Origin: Halobellus litoreus
GTDB taxonomy: Archaea; Halobacteriota; Halobacteria; Halobacteriales; Haloferacaceae
Assembly (NCBI RefSeq): GCF_024464595.1
Contig: NZ_JANHAW010000002.1
Location: forward strand, 1 to 64,000
Length of the DNA stretch: 64,000 bases
Direction of reading: 5' to 3'
Under the pieces are notes generated by a model. It saw only the letters and a list, made by a program, of their open reading frames with translations, made no database searches and was not told the origin of the DNA. A program made the translations under genes and the position numbers. This document shows, piece after piece, positions 16,680-25,426 of this stretch (position 1 is the first letter of the stretch; each line of letters opens with the position of its first letter).

Positions 16680-17849
16680 ATGAGCGATAGAGAGTCAGAC
16701 ATACGAGCACCTCCGGCTACCGGCGACGACGGCGGTGGCGACGTGCGGTACCTCTCGCAGTCGGACCTGTCGGTGCCCACGCACCAGATCGTCGCGCCCG
16801 ACGGATCGTACGACGAGCGTGCGATCCCGGACCTCGACGACGAGGAGCTCTTGGACCTGTATCGGTGGATGGTGACCGATCGGGTGTTCTCCCGGCGGAT
16901 GGTGAACATCCAGCGGCGGGGCGAACTGGGCACGTTCGGCTCCACCCGCGGTCAGGAGGCGAGCATCATCGGGAGCGCGTTCACGCTCCGACCAGACGAC
17001 TGGCTGTACGTCGGCCGCGCGTGGACGCCGATGTTTATGCGCGGCGCGTCGATGAAAGACATGATCCTGTTCTGGCGGGGAATCGAGGAGGGACAGGAGG
17101 CCTTCGCGAAGCACAACTCCCAGATCGCGATCTCGATCGGCTCGCACCTCCCGCTGGTCGCGGGCCTGGCCTGGGGAATGCATCTGGACGACGCCGACGC
17201 AGTCGCGACGGCCTACCTCGGCGACGGCGCGACGAGCACCGGCGCGGCCCACGAAGGGATCAACCTCGCGGGGTCGCTCGGCCTGCCGGCCCTCTTCTTC
17301 TGTCAGAACAACCAGTACGCCATCTCGATGCCGTACGAGAAACAGAGCGGCGCGAACACGATCGCCCAGAAGGCGCTGGCCTACGGGATCGACGCGATCC
17401 GGGTCGACGGCCAGGACGTCCTCGCAGTGTACGACGCCGTCGAGACCGCCCGCGAGCGAGTGCGTGACGGTGAACCGGTGTTCGTCGAATCGGTCACGTA
17501 CCGTCTCGACGCGCACACGACGAGCGACGATCCCACGCGCTACCGCTCCGAGGAGGAGGTCGAGCACTGGGAAGCCCACGACCCGATCGAGCGCTACCGG
17601 GAGTTCCTGAAATCGGAGGGGCTGTGGTCCGAGATCGACCACGACGCCGTCGTCGAGGAGATCGACGCCGAGTTCGACGAGGCGCTCGCGGCCGCCAACG
17701 AGATGGAAGAGCGCGCCGTCTCGGAGATGTTCACGTACCTCTACGACGAACTGCCGCCGGAACTCGCCCGCCAACTGGCCGAGTTCGAGAACCTTCTCGA
17801 ACGGCGGCCCGAGATGTACGATTACATCGAGCAGCGACCAAAGGGATGA
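16680..17849 (+). CDS. 2-oxoacid dehydrogenase E1 alpha subunit
   Basis: A 389-residue thiamine-diphosphate-dependent E1 alpha subunit. The cofactor motif runs from GDGATSTGAAHEG to FFCQNNQYAIS (GDG ... NN). The phosphorylation-loop-like region YRLDAHTTSDDPTRYR follows, and the length is normal. With E1 beta it decarboxylates a 2-oxoacid and passes the acyl group to lipoyl-E2. The ATG at 16680 is set by the TATA box at 16644-16651, and it overlaps E1 beta by ATGA. Haloarchaea oxidise pyruvate mainly by ferredoxin oxidoreductases, so the substrate here is more likely a branched-chain or other 2-oxoacid, which is inference. Confidence 0.93.
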   Translation: MSDRESDIRAPPATGDDGGGDVRYLSQSDLSVPTHQIVAPDGSYDERAIPDLDDEELLDLYRWMVTDRVFSRRMVNIQRRGELGTFGSTRGQEASIIGSAFTLRPDDWLYVGRAWTPMFMRGASMKDMILFWRGIEEGQEAFAKHNSQIAISIGSHLPLVAGLAWGMHLDDADAVATAYLGDGATSTGAAHEGINLAGSLGLPALFFCQNNQYAISMPYEKQSGANTIAQKALAYGIDAIRVDGQDVLAVYDAVETARERVRDGEPVFVESVTYRLDAHTTSDDPTRYRSEEEVEHWEAHDPIERYREFLKSEGLWSEIDHDAVVEEIDAEFDEALAAANEMEERAVSEMFTYLYDELPPELARQLAEFENLLERRPEMYDYIEQRPKG

Positions 17850-18817
17850 CTATGCAGGCCACTATCGTACAGGCGGTCAACGACGCACTGCACACGGAGA
17901 TGGAACGCGACGACCGAGTCGTCGTCTTCGGCGAGGACGTCGCCGAGAGCGGCGGGGTCTTCCGCGCCACCGACGAACTGCTCGAAGCGTTCGGGAGCAA
18001 ACGCGTGGTCGACACGCCGCTGTCGGAGATCGCGATCGTGGGCGGCGCGGCCGGGATGGCGATGTACGGCTACCGCCCGGTCGCCGAGATCCAGTTCTCG
18101 GGGTTCCTGCCGCCCGCGTTCGACCAGCTCGTCACGAACGCGAGTCGGATCCGCTGGCGCACCCGCGGCGAGTTGAGCGCCCCGATGGTCGTCCGGATGC
18201 CCTACGGTGCGGGCGTCCGAGCGCTCGAACACCACTCGGAGAGCCTGGAGGGCGCGTACGGCCACATTCCCGGCCTCCAGGTCGTGATCCCGAGCACGCC
18301 CGCAGACACCAAGGGACTGCTGACCGCGGCGATCCGCGACCCCGATCCCGTCCTGTTTATGGAACCGAAGCGGATCTATCGCTCCATCCGCGAGGACGTC
18401 CCCGAGGGCGAACACGAGGTCCCGATCGGCGAGGCGGCCGTCCGCCGGGAGGGCGACGACGTCACAGTCGTCGCGTGGGGCGCGATGATGCCGCCGACGC
18501 TCGATGCGGTCGAGGACGGGGGCGTCGACGCCGAGGTGATCGACCTCCGCTCGATCTCGCCGATGGACACCGAGACGATCGTCGAGTCGGTGAAGAAGAC
18601 CGGCCGTTGCGTCGTCGTCCACGAGGGGCCGCGAACCCTGGGCGTCGGGAGCGAGATCGTCGCCCGCATCAACGACGAGGCGCTGATGTACCTCGAAGCG
18701 CCGATCGAGCGCGTGACCGGCTTCGACACGCCCGTCCCGCTGCTGTCGATGGAGGACTTCTACTTCCCGCATCCGCCGCGGATCCTCGACGGTATCGAGA
18801 CGGCGCTCGCAGACTGA
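17846..18817 (+). CDS. 2-oxoacid dehydrogenase E1 beta subunit
   Basis: A 323-residue transketolase-like E1 beta subunit. It starts MTMQATIVQAVNDAL, with family blocks VVFGEDVAESGGVFRAT, VVDTPLSEIAIVG, the catalytic EHHSES region (PYGAGVRALEHHSES) and a C-terminal transketolase domain (ISPMDTETIVES, VVVHEGP). Translation is probably coupled to E1 alpha (ATGA overlap at 17846-17849); an alternative ATG lies two codons later. It forms the alpha2-beta2 heterotetramer. Confidence 0.94.
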   Translation: MTMQATIVQAVNDALHTEMERDDRVVVFGEDVAESGGVFRATDELLEAFGSKRVVDTPLSEIAIVGGAAGMAMYGYRPVAEIQFSGFLPPAFDQLVTNASRIRWRTRGELSAPMVVRMPYGAGVRALEHHSESLEGAYGHIPGLQVVIPSTPADTKGLLTAAIRDPDPVLFMEPKRIYRSIREDVPEGEHEVPIGEAAVRREGDDVTVVAWGAMMPPTLDAVEDGGVDAEVIDLRSISPMDTETIVESVKKTGRCVVVHEGPRTLGVGSEIVARINDEALMYLEAPIERVTGFDTPVPLLSMEDFYFPHPPRILDGIETALAD

Positions 18818-18906
18818 TTCGGTCCCCGTGTTGTAGCTGTTTTTCGACGCCTCTGGACGGGAACGCGCAGGGAAATACTGAAAGGGTTGTGCGTCGACCG
18901 ACTGGT

Positions 18907-20610
18907 ATGGTAGAACGAACCTTCGAGTTGCCGGACCTCGGGGAGGGCATCGCCGAGGGCGAACTCGTCTCGTGGCTCGTCGACGAAGGAGAGTCCGTCG
19001 TCGAGGACCAGGTCATCGCCGAGGTCGAAACCGACAAAGCGCTCGTCGAGATCCCGAGCCCACAGGAGGGGACCGTCGCGAAACTGCACTACGACGAGAG
19101 CGAGATCGTCCCGGTCGACGCGGTCTTCGTGACGTTCGACGTCGCGGGCGACGCGGAGGACGCCGGCGGGAGCGAGCCTGCTGGAACCGCCGATTCGACG
19201 GCTTCGGAAGCCGATGCGGAACCGACCGAGCCGAGTGCGACGACCGAGGCCGAGTCGAGTGCAGGGAGCGAGGTCCGGCCGGGGGAATCAGACGACGCTC
19301 CCGTTCCGTCGGGCCGCGTGTTCGCCGCGCCGAGCACCCGCTCGCTCGCGCGTGAACTCGGCGTCGATCTCGCTGCCGTCGAGGGGTCTGGCCCGGGAGG
19401 GCGAGTGACCGGTGCCGACGTCAGAGCGCACGCCGGCGACGGGGGCTCCCCGGAAGCGGCGGTCGCGACCGACGCCGTCGCGGCGACCGGAGCGACGGCC
19501 GACGGCACCGAACCGGCAGCCACCGCCGCGCCGGCGGACGCTGCCGCGGCGGAATCGACGCGGAGCGACGAGGACTCCGGGGCCGAACCTGCGGCCGCGG
19601 CGGCCGTCGCTCCGACCGCGACCGACCGCGACCGCACGCTCGCGATGCCGGCGACGCGACGGCTCGCCGAGGAACTCGGCGTCGACCTCGATACGGTGCC
19701 GGCCAGCGAGGAACGCGAGGGAGAACCGTTCGTGACGCCCGAGGACGTCGAGCGATTCGCGGCCGGCGACTCGGCGGGGGCTGCCGTGACTTCCTCCGAA
19801 GCGGCGGCCGCCCAGTCGGACGCGTCGACGGCCGCCCCGAGCGGAGAGGCGGGGGCCGCCGGAGCGACTGCCGACGCTGGCGGCGAACCGGCCGTCGGCG
19901 ACGCCGAAGCCCGCTCGGGCGAGCGCGTCCCCTACCGCGGCGTTCGGCGGACGATCGGCGAACAGATGGCCGAATCGAAGTACACCGCCCCGCACGTGTC
20001 TCATCACGACGAGTTCGACGCGACCGAACTCGTGGAGTTGCGGACGGAACTCGCCGCCATCGCCGAGGACGAGGGCGTGAAGCTCACGTACCTGCCGCTC
20101 GTCGTGAAGGCGGTCACGACGGCGCTGCAGGAGCACCCGTACCTCAACTCCAGTCTCGACGAGGAGCACGAGGAGATCGTCCTCCACGACGAGTACAACG
20201 TCGGCATCGCGGTCTCGACGGATGCGGGCCTGATGGTCCCGGTGATCGACAACGCCGACGAGAAGGGACTCAAACAGCTGGCCGACGAGATCCAGGACCT
20301 CGCCGAGCGAGCGCGCAACCGCAAGATCAAACCCGAGGAGATGCGGGGCGGAACGTTCACGATCACGAACATCGGCGTGATCGGGGGCGAGTTCTCCTCG
20401 CCGATCATCAACCACCCCGAGGCGGCCATCTTCGCGATGGGGCCGATCAAGGAGCGCCCGTGGGTCGTCGACGGTGACGTCGTCGCCCGCGAGACGATGC
20501 GGTTCTCGATGTCCGTCGATCACCGCCTCGTCGACGGCGCGGACGCCGCCCAGTTCTCGAACCGCGTGAAGGAACTGCTCGTCGAGCCGTCGCGGCTGTT
20601 GCTGGAGTAG
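18907..20610 (+). CDS. Dihydrolipoyl acyltransferase (E2)
   Basis: A 567-residue E2 core protein. Residues 1-80 are a lipoyl domain with the lipoylated Lys44 in ETDKALVEI. There follow two peripheral-subunit-binding domains, about 138-175 (APSTRSLARELGVDL ... GPGGRVTGADV) and about 247-285 (MPATRRLAEELGVDL ... FVTPEDVERF). Ala/Glu/Thr/Gly-rich flexible linkers separate these parts. The catalytic acyltransferase domain (340-567) has the active site DHRLVDGADAA (His539, Asp543). Most E2 proteins have one subunit-binding domain, so the duplication is unusual. A TATA-like GAAATACT (18872-18879) suggests a promoter of its own in addition to read-through from E1. Confidence 0.94.
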   Translation: MVERTFELPDLGEGIAEGELVSWLVDEGESVVEDQVIAEVETDKALVEIPSPQEGTVAKLHYDESEIVPVDAVFVTFDVAGDAEDAGGSEPAGTADSTASEADAEPTEPSATTEAESSAGSEVRPGESDDAPVPSGRVFAAPSTRSLARELGVDLAAVEGSGPGGRVTGADVRAHAGDGGSPEAAVATDAVAATGATADGTEPAATAAPADAAAAESTRSDEDSGAEPAAAAAVAPTATDRDRTLAMPATRRLAEELGVDLDTVPASEEREGEPFVTPEDVERFAAGDSAGAAVTSSEAAAAQSDASTAAPSGEAGAAGATADAGGEPAVGDAEARSGERVPYRGVRRTIGEQMAESKYTAPHVSHHDEFDATELVELRTELAAIAEDEGVKLTYLPLVVKAVTTALQEHPYLNSSLDEEHEEIVLHDEYNVGIAVSTDAGLMVPVIDNADEKGLKQLADEIQDLAERARNRKIKPEEMRGGTFTITNIGVIGGEFSSPIINHPEAAIFAMGPIKERPWVVDGDVVARETMRFSMSVDHRLVDGADAAQFSNRVKELLVEPSRLLLE

Positions 20611-20713
20611 GTCCGCGGAAGGAGATCCGCGGGAGTCGCCCGCGACCGGCGGACCCGACCCCGTGCAGACGCAGACGGGTGACTTTTTGACCCGGGAGCG
20701 AGTGGGAGACCGT

Positions 20714-22138
20714 ATGGTAATGGGCGACATCGCCACGGCGACGGACCTGCTCGTGATCGGCGCGGGCCCCGGCGGCTACGTGGCTGCGATTCGCGGCGCA
20801 CAGAAGGGACTCGACACGACGCTCGTCGAGAAAGACGCCTACGGCGGGGCCTGTCTGAACCGGGGCTGCATCCCCTCGAAGGCGTTCATCCACGGCGCGG
20901 ACGTCGTCCACGACGCGGCCACCGCCGAGGATCTCGGAATTCACGCCGATCCGGCAGTCGATATGAGTCGGATGCAGGCGTGGAAATCGGGCGTCGTCGA
21001 TCAGTTGACGAGCGGCGTCGAGAAGCTCTGTAAGGCCAACGGCGTCTCGCTCCTGGAGGGGACGGCCTCGTTCGAGGACGAGCACACGGCGCGCATCGCC
21101 CACGGGGGCGAGGGGCAGGGGATGGAGACCGTCGAGTTCGAGCACGCGGTGGTCGCGACGGGGTCGCGACCGATCCAGGTCCCCGGCTTCGAATTCGCCG
21201 ACGAGCCCGTGCTGTCCTCGGAGGACCTCCTCCAGATGGAATCGCTGCCGGACCGACTCGTGGTCGTCGGCGCGGGCTACATCGGGATGGAACTGTCGAC
21301 GATGCTCACGAAACTCGGGACGGACGTGACGGTCGTGGAGATGCTCGACGACGTCCTGCCGGGGTACGAGTCGGACGTCCAGCGGACGATCCGCTCGCGC
21401 GCCGAAAGTCTCGGCATCGAGTTCCACTTCGGCGAGGGAGCGAGCGGCTGGGAGGAAACCGGCGACGGCGTCGTCGTCACGACGGAGACCGAAGACGGAG
21501 AGACGTCGGAGTATCTCGGCGACGCCGTGCTCGTCGCCGTCGGTCGGCAGCCCGTCACCGACACGCTCGAACTCGAAAGCATCGGCCTGGAACCGGACGA
21601 GAACGGGTTCCTCGCCACCGACGACCGCGCGCGCACCGACGTCGAGAACGTCTTCGCCGTCGGGGACGTCGCGGGCGAGCCGATGCTCGCCCACAAGGCG
21701 AGCGCCGAAGGGATCGTCGCCGCGGAGGTCGCCGCGGGCGAACCAGCGGCGCTCGACCAGCAGGCGATTCCCGCGGCGGTGTTCACCGATCCCGAGATCG
21801 CGACGGTCGGGATGACCGAGGCAGAGGCTGACGAGGCGGGATTCGACCCGGTCGTCGGCGAGATGCCGCTGCGGGCCAGCGGCCGCGCGCTCTCGATGGG
21901 CGAGTCAGAGGGGTTCGTTCGGATCGTCGCCGACGAGGAGAGCGAAATCGTTCTCGGCGGGCAACTGGTCGGTCCGAACGCGTCGGAACTCGTCGCGGAA
22001 GTCGCGCTCGCCGTCGAGATGAGTGCCACGCTGGAAGACGTCGCCGGGACCGTTCACACCCACCCGACCCTCGCGGAGGCCGTGATGGAGGCCGCCGAGA
22101 ACGCGCAGGGGCAGGCGATCCACACGCTGAACCGCTGA
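20714..22138 (+). CDS. lpdA: Dihydrolipoyl dehydrogenase (E3)
   Basis: A 474-residue flavoprotein disulfide reductase that reoxidises E2 lipoyl groups with NAD. It has the FAD site VIGAGPGGYVAA, redox disulfide C47-LNRG-C52, NAD site VVGAGYIGMELS, second FAD motif NVFAVGDVA and the catalytic His-Pro of HTHPTLAEAV near the C-terminus. The ATG at 20714 lies 27 bases after a T-rich TATA element CTTTTTGA (20683-20690), so E3 can be made independently of the rest of the complex. The open frame extends 17 codons upstream but would include the promoter element. Confidence 0.95.
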   Translation: MVMGDIATATDLLVIGAGPGGYVAAIRGAQKGLDTTLVEKDAYGGACLNRGCIPSKAFIHGADVVHDAATAEDLGIHADPAVDMSRMQAWKSGVVDQLTSGVEKLCKANGVSLLEGTASFEDEHTARIAHGGEGQGMETVEFEHAVVATGSRPIQVPGFEFADEPVLSSEDLLQMESLPDRLVVVGAGYIGMELSTMLTKLGTDVTVVEMLDDVLPGYESDVQRTIRSRAESLGIEFHFGEGASGWEETGDGVVVTTETEDGETSEYLGDAVLVAVGRQPVTDTLELESIGLEPDENGFLATDDRARTDVENVFAVGDVAGEPMLAHKASAEGIVAAEVAAGEPAALDQQAIPAAVFTDPEIATVGMTEAEADEAGFDPVVGEMPLRASGRALSMGESEGFVRIVADEESEIVLGGQLVGPNASELVAEVALAVEMSATLEDVAGTVHTHPTLAEAVMEAAENAQGQAIHTLNR

Positions 22139-22265
22139 CTACGGCGTTCTGATCGGACACTCGTCGCGGCCCTCCGCTTTCGCCGTCGCTCTCGACATCC
22201 CTCCCGTCTGCCCGTCCCGCGGCGGCGACCCGAGGAACTATTTTCCGTCCTCCAGTGGTGACACT

Positions 22266-23213
22266 ATGACCCGAGAACGCGCCATCGACCGCGTCGGTAT
22301 CCACGACTGGGGAACGCATCCGTGTCCGCCCGAGCACCTTCGAACGTTGCTCGCCGAGGCGGAAGAGATCGACTGCGGATTCGAGGTGTGTGAGACCGAC
22401 GAGGCGGCTGACTTTGACGGCGTCGTCACGCTGTTTCACCACGACGAGTTCCTCGACGGCGTCGAGTGGGTCCACAACATCCGTTCGGGGTACGAGGACT
22501 TCCCGCTCGACGCCTACCGCGAGCGCGGCGTGACGATGACCAACAGCACCGGCGTCGCCGGCGACCTCGTCGGCGAAACCGTCACCGGCCTGGTGCTGAC
22601 GCTCGCGAAGGGGCTCCACCGGTTCCGAGACCAGCAGCGCGACGAAGCGTGGGAGCGACTCCACTGGCGACGCCCGTTCGAGGTGAGCGGATCGACGGCC
22701 TGCGTCGTCGGTCTCGGCGAACTCGGTGGGAGTGCCGCGAGCAGACTCGGCGTCCTCGGGATGGACGTCGGGGGCGTCGACATCCGACCGGTCTCCGGCC
22801 TCGGTCTCGATCGGGTGTACGATCCCGCACGGATCGAAACCGCCGTCGCCGACGCGAGATTCGTCGTGCTCACGACCCCGTTGACGGACGCGACCCGGGG
22901 CCTCGTCGATCAGTCGGTGTTCGAGGCGATGCGCGACGACGCCTACCTCGTCAACGTCAGCCGCGGGGAGATCGTGGTCGAGGAAGACCTCGTCACTGCG
23001 CTGGAGACCGACGAGATCGCCGGTGCCGCGCTGGATGTCTTCTACGACGAACCGCTCCCGGCGGACGCGCCGTTCTGGGAGATGGAGAACGTCGTCGTCA
23101 CCCCCCACGCCGCGGCGCAGGCGGCCACCTACGGCGACCGGATCGCCGACCTGGTCGCGACGAACGTCGGCCGCCTCAATGACGGGGGGACGCCGTGGAA
23201 TCAGGTCGTCTGA
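22266..23213 (+). CDS. D-2-hydroxyacid dehydrogenase family protein
   Basis: A 315-residue member of the D-isomer-specific 2-hydroxyacid dehydrogenases. The Rossmann motif is VVGLGELGGSAASRL. Catalytic Arg, Glu and His are in NVSRGEI, DVFYDEPLP and VTPHAAAQA. It interconverts a 2-oxoacid and a D-2-hydroxyacid with NAD(P). An Asp follows strand 2 (GVDIRPV), which favours NAD. It stands 128 bases after E3 in the same direction, and a 2-hydroxyacid oxidised here would feed the 2-oxoacid dehydrogenase complex. The substrate is unknown. Confidence 0.9.
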   Translation: MTRERAIDRVGIHDWGTHPCPPEHLRTLLAEAEEIDCGFEVCETDEAADFDGVVTLFHHDEFLDGVEWVHNIRSGYEDFPLDAYRERGVTMTNSTGVAGDLVGETVTGLVLTLAKGLHRFRDQQRDEAWERLHWRRPFEVSGSTACVVGLGELGGSAASRLGVLGMDVGGVDIRPVSGLGLDRVYDPARIETAVADARFVVLTTPLTDATRGLVDQSVFEAMRDDAYLVNVSRGEIVVEEDLVTALETDEIAGAALDVFYDEPLPADAPFWEMENVVVTPHAAAQAATYGDRIADLVATNVGRLNDGGTPWNQVV

Positions 23214-23527
23214 CCGAGCGAACCGCTCGAATTCCGGTCGCCACGGCTTGTCGCTGTTCTCCCGACTCGTAGACGGCGGGACCGCACTACTGAGTCCTTC
23301 GATACTCGCGAACGTCTGCCGGAGGAACCCGGTGGAAGGCCCAGTAAGTTCGACATTCCTGAATATATATTCGAATATAATGAACGCTGGAGGACCTATC
23401 GTGTTTGGAATCAGTAGGGGTCGGTTATTAGAAACGTAAATGATTATTTATTCGTGATCGCCAACCTCGATTTTCGTAACAGATGAACGAGTGTTCCCCT
23501 CTCACATCGTGAAGTTCAGTTAGAGCG
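23214..23527. other. Convergent intergenic region, AT-rich, no gene seen
   Basis: About 310 bases between convergent genes. The middle is AT-rich and contains a perfect palindrome GAATATATATTC (23361-23372). No protein or RNA gene is recognised; a 19-codon frame at 23380 is not supported by promoter spacing. It may hold terminators or decayed DNA. Confidence 0.4.
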
Positions 23528-24298
23528 TCACGAGTGTGCCTGGTTCAGTTCGATGATGTTGGCCGCCCGACGGAGTTCCGGCAGAATCTCTTCGTCGATC
23601 CGTTCTTGGTCCATCCGACTCACCGGTCCCGAAACGCTCAGCGCCCCGGCGATGTCGTCGTCGTTCAAAATCGGGACGGCGACGCAATTGAGACCCTTGA
23701 TCCGCTCCTGCCTGTCGTAGGCGCACTCCTGCTGTCGGATCTCTTCGAGCGCGTCGAACAGTTCTGTCCGGTCCGTGATCGTCCGGTCGGTCATCGCTGG
23801 AAGGCCGTGACGGTCGACGATCGATTCGACCCGCTCGCGGGAGAGATACGCGAGCACGGTTTTCCCGAGGGCCGTCGTGTGCAGCCGTACCGACTGTCCC
23901 GTGTAGGAGTCGAGACTGACGGCGCTTTCACCGCGCTCGCGCGCGAGGAACACGCCGACCCCGTGCTCTTCGACCAGCAGATTGGCGTACTCGCCCGTGG
24001 ATTCCGCGAGCCGTTCCATTTCGGGGGTGGCGATGCTGTAGAGGCGTTCGCGGGAGCGCGCGTACCCCCCGAGGTCGAGGAAGCGTAGCCCGACCTCGTA
24101 GGTCCCGTCAGTCTCGACGACGTACCCCTCGTGGTCGAGCGTCTGGAGGTAGTTGTGAGCGCTGCTCTTCGCGATGTCGAGGTGGTTTGCGAGCTGGGTG
24201 ACCGTCGCGCCGTCGAGGGCTTTGAGCGTCTCCACGATCCGAAACGTCGTCTGGGCCGTCTTCACCGGCGTGTTCGGCTCCGTCTCATTTCGTTCCAT
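23528..24298 (-). CDS. IclR family transcription regulator
   Basis: A 256-residue DNA-binding regulator. An N-terminal winged helix (about 14-75, with TVTQLANHLDIAKSSAHNYL as the recognition region) is followed by the IclR effector-binding GAF-like domain (about 95-250, with HTTALGKTVLAYLS and GLNCVAVPIL). The start at 24298 (MERNETEP) is fixed by a minus-strand TTATAAG element (24323-24329) 27 bases before it; the frame continues upstream but runs through this promoter. IclR proteins usually control nearby catabolic genes, so it may regulate the importer, dehydrogenase or DUF3237 genes. No shared operator was proven. Confidence 0.93.
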   Translation of the reverse strand: MERNETEPNTPVKTAQTTFRIVETLKALDGATVTQLANHLDIAKSSAHNYLQTLDHEGYVVETDGTYEVGLRFLDLGGYARSRERLYSIATPEMERLAESTGEYANLLVEEHGVGVFLARERGESAVSLDSYTGQSVRLHTTALGKTVLAYLSRERVESIVDRHGLPAMTDRTITDRTELFDALEEIRQQECAYDRQERIKGLNCVAVPILNDDDIAGALSVSGPVSRMDQERIDEEILPELRRAANIIELNQAHS

Positions 24299-24489
24299 AA
24301 TCGACGAGAGTGCATTCTTTATCTTATAACTACCGTTCAAATATAGCGAATTTCTGTTCTCTGAAGAAGACGTACGTGTCGACCCTCGACTACGCGCTGC
24401 ACGTCTGCAACCGGTAGCCAGCCAGACTGCACGACTCCGTCTGATCGTCTATGCAGCGTCGCGTGAACGCCCGGACGTAGCCGCTCGGG

Positions 24490-24978
24490 TTAGGAGACTT
24501 GATAGACGGCCAGACGGACGCCGTTCGGTTGGCGGGTGCCGGCCGCGACGAAGACGCGCTCGGTCAACCACTCCAACTCCGGCGCGGCCGTCTCGAACTC
24601 CGGCACCGAACAGAAGTAGACGTCCTCCGGGTCGACCGGTTTCCCCTCTCGGAGCCGTTCTTTGATCGCCGGGTCGGCGACGCGCATCCCTCGATTCTCG
24701 ACGTAGACGCGGTCGCCGTCGGTCGTCTCGAACGCGTACTTGGCGACGAGTTCGGTCGGTCGTCGGTCACGGTAGAGCTGGTAGTCCGCGCCGGCTTCGA
24801 GGACGGTCCCCTCGATCCGGCCCGTGACCGTGCCGCCGAGAATCGGGATGATGCGCCGCTGCCCGTCGCCGGTTTGCCCGATCTCGATCGGTGATTCGAC
24901 GTCGATTTCGAGTTCCATCACGCGCTGGAGGCCCAGTTCGAGGTTCGGATCGTCCGTCTGCCAGCTGTCGTCTGCCAT
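24490..24978 (-). CDS. DUF3237 family protein
   Basis: A 162-residue protein resembling the DUF3237 (UPF0311) beta-barrel family. Visible blocks are GTVTGRIEGTVLEAGADYQL, YAFETTDGDRVYVENRGMR and the ending TRQPNGVRLAVYQV. Family members have no firm function but often sit in aromatic or terpenoid catabolism loci. It follows the IclR gene on the same strand, 190 bases away, which fits the catabolic theme of this region. Confidence 0.82.
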   Translation of the reverse strand: MADDSWQTDDPNLELGLQRVMELEIDVESPIEIGQTGDGQRRIIPILGGTVTGRIEGTVLEAGADYQLYRDRRPTELVAKYAFETTDGDRVYVENRGMRVADPAIKERLREGKPVDPEDVYFCSVPEFETAAPELEWLTERVFVAAGTRQPNGVRLAVYQVS

Positions 24979-25426
24979 ACCCCCGCTGCGGTCCGGAAGT
25001 ACATAATCGTTGGGCGGAGAACGGGGTCGGGCGAGGCTTCAGTCGGAGCCCGCTCCTTTCATTTCGACTTGGGGGAAGACTCCCCGCGCGGTTCGTGCGT
25101 TCACGGTCGTGAAGACGCGCGCAGGGACGATAGCGGCGCTACAAAAATAACATATGTACTGATGTTATTTATCCCGATGCTGGCCGGACAGCCGATGCCA
25201 AAATCATAAGGTTGATTAGATACATATTTTATTGGTAGTAATTACGAGGAGATATTATTACGCGCTGGCGAATTCTAGAAATTAAAATTCAGAACAACCT
25301 GTAACCACTACAGTCTTCAGACGCCACTAATAGATAATATATAATATATCCGGTATAATATATCTCGAACTATTCAAATGACTATAGTAGTAGGCCGACT
25401 CAGTCCCGGTAGGGGAAACGGAACGC
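24979..25426. other. Gene-free, strongly AT-rich region with repeats
   Basis: About 450 bases upstream of the DUF3237 gene and downstream of the mevalonate decarboxylase gene. From 25141 to 25380 it is markedly AT-rich. It contains a perfect 9-base inverted repeat (25145-25153 AAATAACAT with 25162-25170, 8-base loop) and a direct repeat TATAATATATC (25340-25350 and 25354-25364). No ORF or RNA gene is recognised. Confidence 0.5.

Noticed and set aside
25141-25380. AT-rich island as a replication origin
   Set aside because: No Orc1/Cdc6 gene nearby and no origin-recognition-box-like repeats were recognised.
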